Of a stretch of DNA of 64,000 nucleotides, positions 7,055 through 15,792 are shown one piece after another. A model generated the notes under the pieces. It was not told the DNA's origin, did no database searches, and saw only the letters and a list, made by a program, of their open reading frames with translations. The stretch covers positions 62,001 through 126,000 of the forward strand of contig OY760498.1 in the NCBI GenBank assembly GCA_963663675.1. The letters run 5' to 3'. The position numbers and the translations under genes are program-made. How positions within the stretch are numbered: the first letter of the stretch is position 1; every line of letters starts with the position of its first letter. This DNA is from CAINVV01 sp963663675 (GTDB lineage Bacteria > Bacteroidota > Bacteroidia > Bacteroidales > Prolixibacteraceae).

Positions 7055-9649
7055 ATGGAAGAAACGTACTTTAAAAATCTGAGACAGCCCGAAAATAGCA
7101 ACCCTACCTGGAAGAAAATTATTGTAGAATCTGCTCTGCCAACTGAACTTTCAGGACTACGCACCATTTCCCGCAATCTTTGGTGGGTGTGGAACATTGA
7201 TGCACGAGAGCTTTTCAATGAAATTGACCCATATATATGGGAACAATGCGAGCATAATCCCATTATTTTACTGGAACAGACAAATCACGACAGGTTACTG
7301 GAACTGAAATCTGATGAATCCTTTATTCTTAGAATGAAATCCGTTGAGAACCAGTTTAATAAGTATCTGAAAGAACGGAAAAAATTACGCGGACCTAAAA
7401 TTGCCTATTTTAGCATGGAATTCGGGCTTCACTCAAGCCTTAAAATTTACTCCGGTGGCCTTGGCGTTCTTGCGGGGGATTATTTGAAAGAAGCTAGCGA
7501 TTCGAAAGTTGATATGACGGCAATCGGGTTGCTTTACCGTTTTGGTTATTTCAAACAGGTAATTTCTGCGAACGGTGAGCAGCTGGCAAATTATGAGCCT
7601 GAACATTTTTCTAAATTGCCGATTCAGCCCGCTCTGGACGACAGTGGTGAATGGATCGTAGTTGAAATCCAAATGCCCGGCAGGGTCGTTTATGTAAGAG
7701 TCTGGTACGTGAGTGTTGGAAATGTAAGGCTGTACCTTCTGGATACAGACTATGAAGGCAATCTGGATCAGGACAGATCCATTACCCACCATTTGTATGG
7801 CGGAGATAATGAAAATCGCCTGAAACAGGAAATGGTTCTGGGACTCGGCGGTATTCGGGCTTTGGAAAGACTTGGTATCCAGTCTGATATCTACCATTGT
7901 AATGAAGGGCATGCGGCTTTCATCGGCCTTGAGCGCATGTTCATCATACAAAATCAATCAAAACTTGATTATTCGGAAGCAAAGGAAATTGTTCGTGCTT
8001 CTACCCTCTTTACAACCCATACACCCGTTCCGGCCGGACATGATTCTTTCCCTGACGATCTTTTCAAATCCTATATGAACCCGGTTGCCCTTCAATTGGG
8101 TGTCACATTGGATGAACTGATGCTTCTTGGAAAAGCCGACAGTAATGAAGGCCGTTTCAACATGAGTTTTCTCGCAGCTAACCTTTCTCAGGAAATCAAC
8201 GGCGTAAGTAAACTTCACGGCGATGTCAGCAAACATTTGCTGAGTGAACTTTACCGTGGCTTCCTGCCGGATGAGCTTAATAATATTGGTTATGTGACCA
8301 ATGGCGTTCACTACCCTACATGGGCTTCTCCCGACTGGAAAACAGTTCATGATCAGATTCTTTCCGCAGAAGAAATGGCGGAAGATATTCATGATTATGA
8401 TGAAGGTGAAGAGATGCGCGCCTGGAGAAATATTTACAAGGTTCAGGATAAGTTGATCTGGGATACCAAATCACAACTCCGCGAGAAACTGATTGAGTAC
8501 ATCAAAAGGCGGTTTACTGATATTCACATTCAAAGAAATGAAAATCCGAAATTCATTTCAGAAGTCATTTCCAGGTTAAATCCAAAAGCATTAACCATAG
8601 GTTTTGCAAGGCGTTTTGCCACTTACAAAAGAGCTCATCTTCTTTTCCGCGATCTCGACCGGTTAGCAAAAATTATTAACAATCCTGACAAGCCCGTTCA
8701 GTTCCTGTTTGCAGGAAAAGCTCATCCCGCAGACAAGGCCGGGCAGGACCTGATCAAATATATCATAGACATTTCAAAAAGGCCCGAATTTATTGGCCGG
8801 ATACTGTTTATCCAGAATTATGATATGAATATCGCAAAAATGCTGGTTCAGGGCTGCGATGTATGGATGAACACCCCAACCCGGCCTTTGGAAGCATCCG
8901 GAACCTCCGGTGAAAAAGGAATCATGAACGGAACTCTTCATTTCTCTGTCCTTGACGGATGGTGGGTGGAAGGTTATAAACAGGATGCTGGATGGGCACT
9001 GCCGCTTGAAAATTCTTTCGACATACCTGAACTTCAGGATGAACTTGATTCTGAAGCAATTTATGGTATCCTTGAAAACGAAGTTGTTCCGGCTTATTAT
9101 TACCGCAACGATAAGAACATTCCAGTTCTCTGGGTAGACTTTATCAAAAATACATTTGCAGAGGTTGTCCCACAGTTCACTACCAAGAGAATGATGAAAG
9201 ACTACTTTACCCGCTATTATATACCTCAGTCTGAAAGAACTGCACTTCTTAAATCAAACAATTTCCACAAAGCAAAGGAATTGGCCGCATGGAAAGCCAA
9301 AATTTTAAATATTTGGAACACTATAGAAGTGAAAAACATCCAGGTTTCTGACGGTATCACCAATACCTATGAAATGGGGAAAGCCTATCCATCACAGGTA
9401 ACACTTGATCTGAAAGGGCTGTCTCCGACTGAAATCGGAGTCGAACTGATTGTAGCAACAGGTAACGATCAACCGGTATTTGTCGGGAGACATGATTTTA
9501 CCCCAGAGAAAAATACCAATGGACTTGCCCACTACAAGCTGGATCTGACATTGAAGACACCAGGAATTTACAATTACGGGCTCAGGATTTATGCAAAAAA
9601 TAAATCACTTCCCAATCGTCAGGATTTCAGGCTACTGAAGTGGCTATAA
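7055..9649 (+). CDS. glgP: Alpha-glucan (glycogen) phosphorylase, DUF3417-containing type
   Basis: An 864-residue GT35 phosphorylase that releases glucose-1-phosphate from alpha-1,4-glucans. It belongs to the long bacterial/archaeal subfamily with an N-terminal DUF3417 segment (SRNLWWVWN, about 40-48). The core follows: YFSMEFGLH near 115-123, then HYPTWAS, FARRFATYKRA, and the cofactor block EASGTSGEKGIMNG, in which Lys621 is the position that holds pyridoxal phosphate in characterised phosphorylases. LDGWWVEGY follows. Length is normal for the subfamily. It is the fourth gene of the glycogen cluster but has its own 149-bp upstream region with a palindrome, so it may be controlled separately. 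Confidence 0.93.
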   Translation: MEETYFKNLRQPENSNPTWKKIIVESALPTELSGLRTISRNLWWVWNIDARELFNEIDPYIWEQCEHNPIILLEQTNHDRLLELKSDESFILRMKSVENQFNKYLKERKKLRGPKIAYFSMEFGLHSSLKIYSGGLGVLAGDYLKEASDSKVDMTAIGLLYRFGYFKQVISANGEQLANYEPEHFSKLPIQPALDDSGEWIVVEIQMPGRVVYVRVWYVSVGNVRLYLLDTDYEGNLDQDRSITHHLYGGDNENRLKQEMVLGLGGIRALERLGIQSDIYHCNEGHAAFIGLERMFIIQNQSKLDYSEAKEIVRASTLFTTHTPVPAGHDSFPDDLFKSYMNPVALQLGVTLDELMLLGKADSNEGRFNMSFLAANLSQEINGVSKLHGDVSKHLLSELYRGFLPDELNNIGYVTNGVHYPTWASPDWKTVHDQILSAEEMAEDIHDYDEGEEMRAWRNIYKVQDKLIWDTKSQLREKLIEYIKRRFTDIHIQRNENPKFISEVISRLNPKALTIGFARRFATYKRAHLLFRDLDRLAKIINNPDKPVQFLFAGKAHPADKAGQDLIKYIIDISKRPEFIGRILFIQNYDMNIAKMLVQGCDVWMNTPTRPLEASGTSGEKGIMNGTLHFSVLDGWWVEGYKQDAGWALPLENSFDIPELQDELDSEAIYGILENEVVPAYYYRNDKNIPVLWVDFIKNTFAEVVPQFTTKRMMKDYFTRYYIPQSERTALLKSNNFHKAKELAAWKAKILNIWNTIEVKNIQVSDGITNTYEMGKAYPSQVTLDLKGLSPTEIGVELIVATGNDQPVFVGRHDFTPEKNTNGLAHYKLDLTLKTPGIYNYGLRIYAKNKSLPNRQDFRLLKWL

Positions 9650-9659
9650 GTCCGGTATA

Positions 9660-10415
9660 TTATAACTTGTTGTAAAGAAGCTTGCTGAGGAGATCATCCT
9701 TGTACTTGGGGGAAACTTTCAGCAATTCTCCGGTCTTTAGTTCTACCAGTCCTCCCTGCGCTTTGATGTATCGAACCACATTTGCCAGGTTTACCAGGTG
9801 GCTTCTGTGAATTCTGATAAATCCAAGTGGAGTAAGCAGATTTTCAAATTCCAGGAGTGTCCTGCTTACTACCTTCTCTTCCTGCTCCTTAAATATAATT
9901 CGGGTATAGTTGCGCAATCCTTCGCAACGTACAATTTTGTCAACTTCTATGATGGCAAAACCGTTTAGCTCAGGAAGTGCAATAGTTTTCAACCCGGATT
10001 CACTGTTCGATACGAAATTGGCCTTTAGAGCATGATAGGCAATGGTACTGTCAATCTTACCGGTTTTGGGAATACGGGATATTGCAGCGATAAGATCCTG
10101 CGAACTGATAGGTTTCATCAGGTAATCAAACGCGGAGTACTTAAAGGCTTTGATGGCAAATTCGCTGTACGCAGTGATGAAGATAACCTTAAAGTCTATT
10201 TTTTTTATCTTGTCTAAAAGATCAAAACCTGTACCATCTGGCATACTGATATCCAATAATACCAAATCCGGGTTTGTGTTTTCAATAATCAATAATCCTT
10301 CGTCTACCGATCCTGCTTCACCAGCCAATTCAACATTATCAATATTTTTCCTGATTATCTCTCTTAAAATCATTCTTGAGTAATAATCATCATCAACAAT
10401 TACTGCCTTAATCAT
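9660..10415 (-). CDS. LytTR-family response regulator
   Basis: A 251-residue two-domain response regulator. The receiver has acidic residues Asp8-Asp10, phospho-acceptor Asp55 (VLLDISMPDG) and the late Lys in YLMKPI near 107. The C-terminal LytTR DNA-binding domain (about 150-250) shows the typical RIHRSHLVNLANV strand-helix. No histidine kinase lies beside it, so it is an orphan regulator; partners of this class in Bacteroidota are usually YpdA/LytS-like kinases. It converges on the phosphorylase gene with 10 bp between the stops, and is divergent from tsaB across 184 bp. A role in glycogen control is possible by position only. Confidence 0.9.
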   Translation of the reverse strand: MIKAVIVDDDYYSRMILREIIRKNIDNVELAGEAGSVDEGLLIIENTNPDLVLLDISMPDGTGFDLLDKIKKIDFKVIFITAYSEFAIKAFKYSAFDYLMKPISSQDLIAAISRIPKTGKIDSTIAYHALKANFVSNSESGLKTIALPELNGFAIIEVDKIVRCEGLRNYTRIIFKEQEEKVVSRTLLEFENLLTPLGFIRIHRSHLVNLANVVRYIKAQGGLVELKTGELLKVSPKYKDDLLSKLLYNKL

Positions 10416-10543
10416 AGTAAATCAGTATTTTATGAAATTTAGACAAAAACAATCTTAGCCGGATAATGTAAGAGATCCTTCCTATCTGTGTATGCATCCG
10501 AATGTTAACAAATAAAAAGCGAAAAACATTTAGAATACGGAAT

Positions 10544-10566
10544 AATTTGTAAAAAAAATACAAATT
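10544..10566. repeat. Inverted repeat upstream of tsaB
   Basis: AATTTGTA (10544-10551) and TACAAATT (10559-10566) are perfect 8-bp arms around a spacer of seven A bases, 34 bp before the tsaB start. The dyad could be an operator in the divergent LytTR/tsaB control region. Confidence 0.4.
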
Positions 10567-10599
10567 CCCTATTATTTCAGATATTTGCAAAAAAATCAG

Positions 10600-11343
10600 A
10601 TGGCATCAATTCTTTGTATAGAAACCTCAACTGAAGTATGTTCTGTAGCTCTGGCTGTCGACGGAATTATGACCTCTAAACTGGAAGACAAAAGTGGTAA
10701 AAACCATGCACTTTTGCTAACTCAGTTTATCCGGGAATTGCTGTCTGAAAAAAATCTTAGCATGGCCCAGCTTGACGCAGTTGCGGTATCCGGCGGCCCC
10801 GGCTCTTATACCGGCCTAAGAATTGGCATTTCAACGGCGAAAGGATTATGTTACGCGGCAAGGATTCCGCTGATAGCAATACCATCCCTGGAAATATTGA
10901 CTCATCATGTCATAAACAATCCATCTGTCTATGGAATAGAGAAAAATGACTCATATCTGTATTGCCCGATGATCGATGCCCGGAGAATGGAGGTTTATGC
11001 CTCAGTTTATGACAGCCATCTTACCACTGTAAGAAAAGTTCAGGCAGACATCATTGATCATATGTCTTTCTCTGAACTTCTGAAAAATCAAAAAATACAC
11101 TTTTTCGGAAATGGCGCCGATAAGTGTAAAATGACTATCCAGCATCCAAATTCACTATTTCTTGATAGTGTCAAAATGTCTGCAGGTTATATGGCAGGGT
11201 TGGCTGAAGCTGCTTTTCAGGCTGAAAATTTTGTAGACGTTGCTTACTATGAACCATTCTACCTGAAAGATTTTGTGGCAACAATACCCGTAAAAAATAT
11301 CTTTCAAGCGACAAAAAACAGTCCGACAGACGTTTCCGGTTAA
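10600..11343 (+). CDS. tsaB: tRNA N6-threonylcarbamoyladenosine synthesis protein TsaB
   Basis: A 247-residue ASKHA-fold protein, partner of TsaD and TsaE in making t6A37 in ANN-decoding tRNAs. The start matches the family (ILCIETST, residues 4-11) and the second hallmark VSGGPGSYTGLRIG is near 63-76. It keeps the N-terminal lobe well and has the usual shorter C-terminal lobe. I take the ATG at 10600; an in-frame TTG at 10585 would add five residues that relatives lack. It stands alone between the LytTR gene and the polysaccharide genes. Confidence 0.92.
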   Translation: MASILCIETSTEVCSVALAVDGIMTSKLEDKSGKNHALLLTQFIRELLSEKNLSMAQLDAVAVSGGPGSYTGLRIGISTAKGLCYAARIPLIAIPSLEILTHHVINNPSVYGIEKNDSYLYCPMIDARRMEVYASVYDSHLTTVRKVQADIIDHMSFSELLKNQKIHFFGNGADKCKMTIQHPNSLFLDSVKMSAGYMAGLAEAAFQAENFVDVAYYEPFYLKDFVATIPVKNIFQATKNSPTDVSG

Positions 11344-11518
11344 GCATCCCTTCTGTCTTGTAGAAGCATTTTTCTCCTTTTATCGGATTCCCTGTCTAAC
11401 AATAATTAGATTTCAATAGTCACAATCAATGAAATGAGCATGATGTAAATCCATCAATCGGGGTGATAATAACAATATGCGAGTTGCATGTGGCAAGTAA
11501 AAAACAAATTATTAACAC

Positions 11519-12796
11519 GTGAAAATCCTGATAATCACATATTACTGGCCCCCGAGTGGAGGTGCTGGCGTTCAGAGATGGTTGAAATTTTCAAAATACC
11601 TGCCTGAGTTCGGCTGTACGCCCATAATTCTGACAGTCGATGAAAAACAAGCTTCCTACGCTCAGCTTGACTATTCACTCCTGGATGAAATCGGCACGGG
11701 TCTTCCGGTTTACAAAACAAAAACCTTCGAACCATATAATCTGTACAAGAAGCTCTCCGGTAAAAAGGAGATCCCTTACGGTGGCTTCACCAACCAGAAA
11801 AAAATAACGCTCTTCGAAAAATTTTCACGATTCATCCGGGGAAACCTTTTTATACCTGATCCCCGCATTGGATGGAACAAATTCGCGCTAAAAAAAGCCC
11901 GGGAAATTGTTCATAAGGAGCAAATTGATGTCGTTATTACCTCCGGTCCGCCTCACTCAACTCATTTAATTGGCAGGAAACTGAAAGCCAGGACCGGTGT
12001 TACCTGGGTGGCAGATTTCAGAGATCCATGGACGGATATTTACTATTATAAGGATCTGTACCACTCCGGATTAGCTGCAGCATTCGATAAGTACCTGGAG
12101 AAAAAAGTGCTCGCCTCCGCGGATAAAATAATCACGGTAAGTAAAGAAGTTGGAAAACTATTACAGGATAAAATCCCCGGATCATCGGAAAAAATTACAA
12201 TTATCCCCAATGGGTATGATGATACTGACTTTATAAATATTACACCAATCACAAACCCCTTTTTTACAATCGCTTACACCGGAACCATTTCCATGAGTTA
12301 CCGGATAGGTCAGTTTATCGAGGCAGTATCTGAACTACCTGAAAGCATAAAGGCACAGATAAAAATACGATTTGCGGGAAACGTACCCGGAGAAATTATC
12401 AACCTATTTCATCTGAAGAACCTTGGAAATATGGTTGAGGTGCTGGGATACATACCCCACGAAATGGCTATCAGTCAAATGGTTAGTGCGTCCATATTGC
12501 TCATGGCAATTCCTGATACACCCGATAACAAGGGAATTGTAACAGGAAAATTTTTCGAGTATCTTGCAGCAAAAAGGCCCATCCTGGCAATTGGCCCAAA
12601 AGGAGGAGACATAGAGGGCATGCTCAGTATTTGCAAAGCCGGAAAACTCTTTTCGTATGATGAAAAAGAAGCAATGAGTCAATTTATCCTTGACATTTTT
12701 CAACAGACACAGCATGGAATACTGAAAATTGAGACAACAGGTACTGAAAAATATACAAGAAGAAATCTTACAGAAGAGCTGGTCAAAATTTTTTGA
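11519..12796 (+). CDS. Glycosyltransferase family 4-like protein
   Basis: A 425-residue GT-B glycosyltransferase. The N-terminal loop YYWPPSGGAGVQRW (8-21) is typical of family 4 enzymes that build surface polysaccharide. A DFRDPWTD acceptor-domain motif lies near 164-171, and the donor domain has a degenerate E-x7-E area (TGKFFEYLAAKRPI). The start is a GTG at 11519; no in-frame ATG gives the family N-terminus. It is the first of a row of glycan-assembly genes, 15 bp before the next glycosyltransferase. The sugar transferred cannot be deduced. Confidence 0.85.
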   Translation: MKILIITYYWPPSGGAGVQRWLKFSKYLPEFGCTPIILTVDEKQASYAQLDYSLLDEIGTGLPVYKTKTFEPYNLYKKLSGKKEIPYGGFTNQKKITLFEKFSRFIRGNLFIPDPRIGWNKFALKKAREIVHKEQIDVVITSGPPHSTHLIGRKLKARTGVTWVADFRDPWTDIYYYKDLYHSGLAAAFDKYLEKKVLASADKIITVSKEVGKLLQDKIPGSSEKITIIPNGYDDTDFINITPITNPFFTIAYTGTISMSYRIGQFIEAVSELPESIKAQIKIRFAGNVPGEIINLFHLKNLGNMVEVLGYIPHEMAISQMVSASILLMAIPDTPDNKGIVTGKFFEYLAAKRPILAIGPKGGDIEGMLSICKAGKLFSYDEKEAMSQFILDIFQQTQHGILKIETTGTEKYTRRNLTEELVKIF

Positions 12797-12811
12797 ATTA
12801 TTTTTAAGTTT

Positions 12812-13819
12812 ATGAACGAAGTAGCAGATAAAAAGAAATCCGTATTATTTGTTTACACCAGTTTTTCCTCCTTTGTGAATAATGATTTCACCATTCTGGA
12901 CTCGGCGTATTTGGTTAGAAAATACCAGTTTGCACCCGTCAGAGGTGTCCTGAAAAATGCATTTGAAATATTTAAACAGTTCTTTTTTCTACTCTTTTGG
13001 GGATGGAAATTCGATATCTATTTTTGCTGGTTTGCAGATTACCACTCATTTTTACCTGTACTTTTCGCTAAAATATTCAGGAAGAAATCTTTTGTAGTGA
13101 TTGGCGGTTATGATGTTTCAAGTCTGCCTGAATTCAATTACGGAGCATTTAGTAATCCCTTCAGAGCTTTTTTCTCCGGAAACACAATGAAGTATGTGGA
13201 TACCTGTTTCCCCGTTGCTGAAGCGCTAAAAGAGAAAATACTCCTGATTAATCCCAAAGCGGAAGTTGAAACCCTGGCGACAAGCTTCGATGCTGAAAAA
13301 TTCTGCTTTTCAGATTGTTCCCGGTCTAAAAGTATTGTCACTGTCTCCTATACTGAAAATCACCAAAGGTACATGATCAAGGGGCTGGACAGATTTCGTG
13401 AATTAGCATTTCATCTGCCTGATTTTGAATTTACTGTCATCGGAATTACCAATACTGCCAGAACTTGGTTTGAACCCATACCTTCCAATTTAAAATTATT
13501 GCCTCCTGAACCTTATGATCAGATGCCTGTGATCTATCGGAAATCATCCTTCTATACTCAGTTTTCACGCTCAGAAGGGCTTCCAAACGCCCTTTGTGAA
13601 GCGATGCTGAGTGGATGTATTCCGGTTGGGACAAATGTCGGAGACATTAAAATCGCCATTGGAAATACCGGAATGACCATTGATGACTGGCAACCTGAAA
13701 TAATTGCGAAATTTATCCGGCTGAATCACAATAATCCGGGCTTACGCGAAGGTGCAAGGGAGCGAATAAAAAATCGTTACAACAAAGATGCCCGGAAAGA
13801 AAGGTTAATAAACTTATAA
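12812..13819 (+). CDS. Glycosyltransferase, GT4-like
   Basis: A 335-residue protein with a clear C-terminal GT-B donor domain: the block SRSEGLPNALCEAMLSG (about 250-266) carries the E-x7-E motif of family 4, followed by IPVGTNVGDI. The N-terminal half is divergent and rich in aromatic residues (FFFLLFWGWKFDIYFCWF near 52-69), perhaps a monotopic membrane contact. It is slightly short for the family. The following methyltransferase gene starts 7 bp after its stop, so they are surely co-transcribed. Substrate unknown. Confidence 0.78.
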   Translation: MNEVADKKKSVLFVYTSFSSFVNNDFTILDSAYLVRKYQFAPVRGVLKNAFEIFKQFFFLLFWGWKFDIYFCWFADYHSFLPVLFAKIFRKKSFVVIGGYDVSSLPEFNYGAFSNPFRAFFSGNTMKYVDTCFPVAEALKEKILLINPKAEVETLATSFDAEKFCFSDCSRSKSIVTVSYTENHQRYMIKGLDRFRELAFHLPDFEFTVIGITNTARTWFEPIPSNLKLLPPEPYDQMPVIYRKSSFYTQFSRSEGLPNALCEAMLSGCIPVGTNVGDIKIAIGNTGMTIDDWQPEIIAKFIRLNHNNPGLREGARERIKNRYNKDARKERLINL

Positions 13820-13826
13820 GCAGGTA

Positions 13827-14600
13827 ATGCAGGAAAGTGAGCTGACAGATAAAAAATTGTGGGAGAATTACTGGGAAGAAAAACCGGGCAGCAAAGGCTC
13901 AAAAAAACCGAATCTTCTGTTTAAGGAAATTTTGAAAACATTTGACCGGTACCTCCCAAATATCAAAGGTTTATCTATCCTGGAAATTGGCGGAGGACAG
14001 GGTGAATACCTCCTCTACATGACACAACACTTTGATTACAAGGCACATTCTCTGGATTATTCCAAAATAGGGAACCAACAGACTCATGACACCTTCACAA
14101 AAGCAGGGCTTTCTGTCGAGCTTTACGAGCGGGATCTGTTCGCTGACAATTCAGATATCCCCAAATTTGATATCGTTTTTTCCTTAGGATTGATAGAACA
14201 TTTCGATGAACCCGAAAAAGTGATTGCAAAGCACCTTGACCTGCTCAAACCGGGAGGCATATTATTGCTGGGAGTACCCAATTTTGCGGGAATATATCAA
14301 TTTGCGCTGAAACGGCTGGCTCCTTCAGTTGTGGAAACTCACAATATGAAAACAATGAACCTGGATAACTGGAAATCATTTGGGCACAATCTTGACATGC
14401 AGAAAGTGTTCGTAGGCTATATCGGTGGATTTGAACCAATCAACATGAAAAAATTGGAGGTTAAAAATACCATCAATCACATTATCTACTTTTTTATCAG
14501 GGTTCTGATGGTACTTTTCTCTTTTCGGATGCAGTTTCTGCGAAAATATAATTCAAAATTCTGGAGTGCTTATATGATCGGAGTCTATCGGAAAAACTAA
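13827..14600 (+). CDS. Class I SAM-dependent methyltransferase
   Basis: A 257-residue methyltransferase. SAM-binding motif I is ILEIGGGQGEYL (about 51-62) and the post-motif region is FSLGLIEHFDEPEKVI, followed by LKPGGILLLGVPN (about 140-152). The C-terminus has a hydrophobic helix (INHIIYFFIRVLMVLF) that probably attaches it to the membrane. Within the polysaccharide region it most likely methylates a sugar or a lipid-linked glycan. It converges with the next, minus-strand glycosyltransferase, 26 bp between stops. Confidence 0.82.
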   Translation: MQESELTDKKLWENYWEEKPGSKGSKKPNLLFKEILKTFDRYLPNIKGLSILEIGGGQGEYLLYMTQHFDYKAHSLDYSKIGNQQTHDTFTKAGLSVELYERDLFADNSDIPKFDIVFSLGLIEHFDEPEKVIAKHLDLLKPGGILLLGVPNFAGIYQFALKRLAPSVVETHNMKTMNLDNWKSFGHNLDMQKVFVGYIGGFEPINMKKLEVKNTINHIIYFFIRVLMVLFSFRMQFLRKYNSKFWSAYMIGVYRKN

Positions 14601-14626
14601 ATGGATTTCTTTGAGAATCCCTGAAA

Positions 14627-15697
14627 CTACTTGTACGATTCATTCCCGATGAGTTTTGCCAGCCACTCAATATCCATTCTGAAGAAACTGAAGAATAATC
14701 CGACAGCCGAACGCAATTTCCATACCGGCATCCGCCATCCAAAATGAAATATGGATTGCATGTAATCTTTCCTGGCTCCTTTAAAATCCCTGCGGATCAA
14801 TTTGTATCGTCCGGCCCTGGAATAGCTGATTACCAGCCGGTTTTGAAACAATATATCAATATCCCGCAGTGTTATTTTGTGATCTTCAAATACTTTGGGA
14901 TATCTTGTCATTACTGATTTAATAAGCTGGTAGTAACCTGAAGTCATTTGGACTGTATAGGTTTTGGTCACCTGGTTGGGATAAATGCGCCAACTGCCCA
15001 AAGGCTGATTGATAAAGGCAAATTCCCCCTTCATAAGCAACTCAAGTGTAGTGGGATAATCTACCAGTGGCAGGTTAAACACCTGGATGAAACCACCGGT
15101 CTCCAGCAAGGCATACCTCCTTATTACAATCGTAAGGGCGGGAATCAAGGTGTCGTAAATGAATTTTTTTAAGAATATTCCGGCCGGCTTGTTGTAAAAC
15201 AAATCTAAATCACCAGTATTCCGCGGGGCGACAAAATAATTGTAGGACAGATCGTTTGAGGTCAGGTATGCCTGGCTCCATGATAATACACACTCAGGGT
15301 GCTTCTCCAATTCTGCGACCTGAACCGACAATTTTTCGGGTAACCACACATCATCACACTCAAGTATGGCTACATATTTCCCACCGGATTTGGAAAGCGC
15401 AAAATTATAGGTCTCTCCCAGCCTGAAAATTCCCACATTCTCTTGGGTGAACGGATGAATCCGCGGGTCTTTTTTCGCGTATTCAGTTGCAATGGCATAG
15501 GTCCCGTCTGTACTCCCGTCGTCAACGATAAACATCTCCCAGTTGCCATAGGTCTGAGCCAGAACCGACTCAATACAATCGGCTATATACTTTTCATGGT
15601 TATAGGCAGGAGAAATAATGGATACCAGCGGAAGATGCTCATTCATAATTTTTACTGTTGATCCTGTAAAAGCAGTTTTGTTCGAAGTTATTTGCAT
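14627..15697 (-). CDS. Glycosyltransferase family 2 protein
   Basis: A GT-A fold transferase of up to 356 residues. The family core is LVSIISPAYNHEKYI followed by QTYGNWEMFIVDDGSTDGT; the DDGS binds the nucleotide-sugar and metal. The second acidic motif is LECDDVWLPE near 112. The C-terminal 150 residues are helical and not recognised. The ATG at 15697 adds 17 residues over an internal ATG at 15646 (MNEHLPLVS), which fits family length better. It is the only minus-strand gene in the polysaccharide region, so it is transcribed separately and towards the methyltransferase. Confidence 0.85.
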   Translation of the reverse strand: MQITSNKTAFTGSTVKIMNEHLPLVSIISPAYNHEKYIADCIESVLAQTYGNWEMFIVDDGSTDGTYAIATEYAKKDPRIHPFTQENVGIFRLGETYNFALSKSGGKYVAILECDDVWLPEKLSVQVAELEKHPECVLSWSQAYLTSNDLSYNYFVAPRNTGDLDLFYNKPAGIFLKKFIYDTLIPALTIVIRRYALLETGGFIQVFNLPLVDYPTTLELLMKGEFAFINQPLGSWRIYPNQVTKTYTVQMTSGYYQLIKSVMTRYPKVFEDHKITLRDIDILFQNRLVISYSRAGRYKLIRRDFKGARKDYMQSIFHFGWRMPVWKLRSAVGLFFSFFRMDIEWLAKLIGNESYK

Positions 15698-15792
15698 TAC
15701 TCCCTGTCTCCCGATCAGGGAATATCAAAATTAAACTTATTTTTGGTAATTCCGGGGCAGAATATGCCGGGTAATTTACTGTTGACAATTAA

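Noticed and set aside
11514..11525. Second CACGTG core (AACACGTGAAAA) as another parS
   Set aside because: Only the core and one side fit; five of 16 positions differ from the consensus, and it includes the GTG start of a glycosyltransferase gene.
14601..14626. Small hairpin GGATT/AATCC as a terminator between convergent genes
   Set aside because: The stem is only five pairs of low stability and has no T-tract, so it is not reliable as a terminator.
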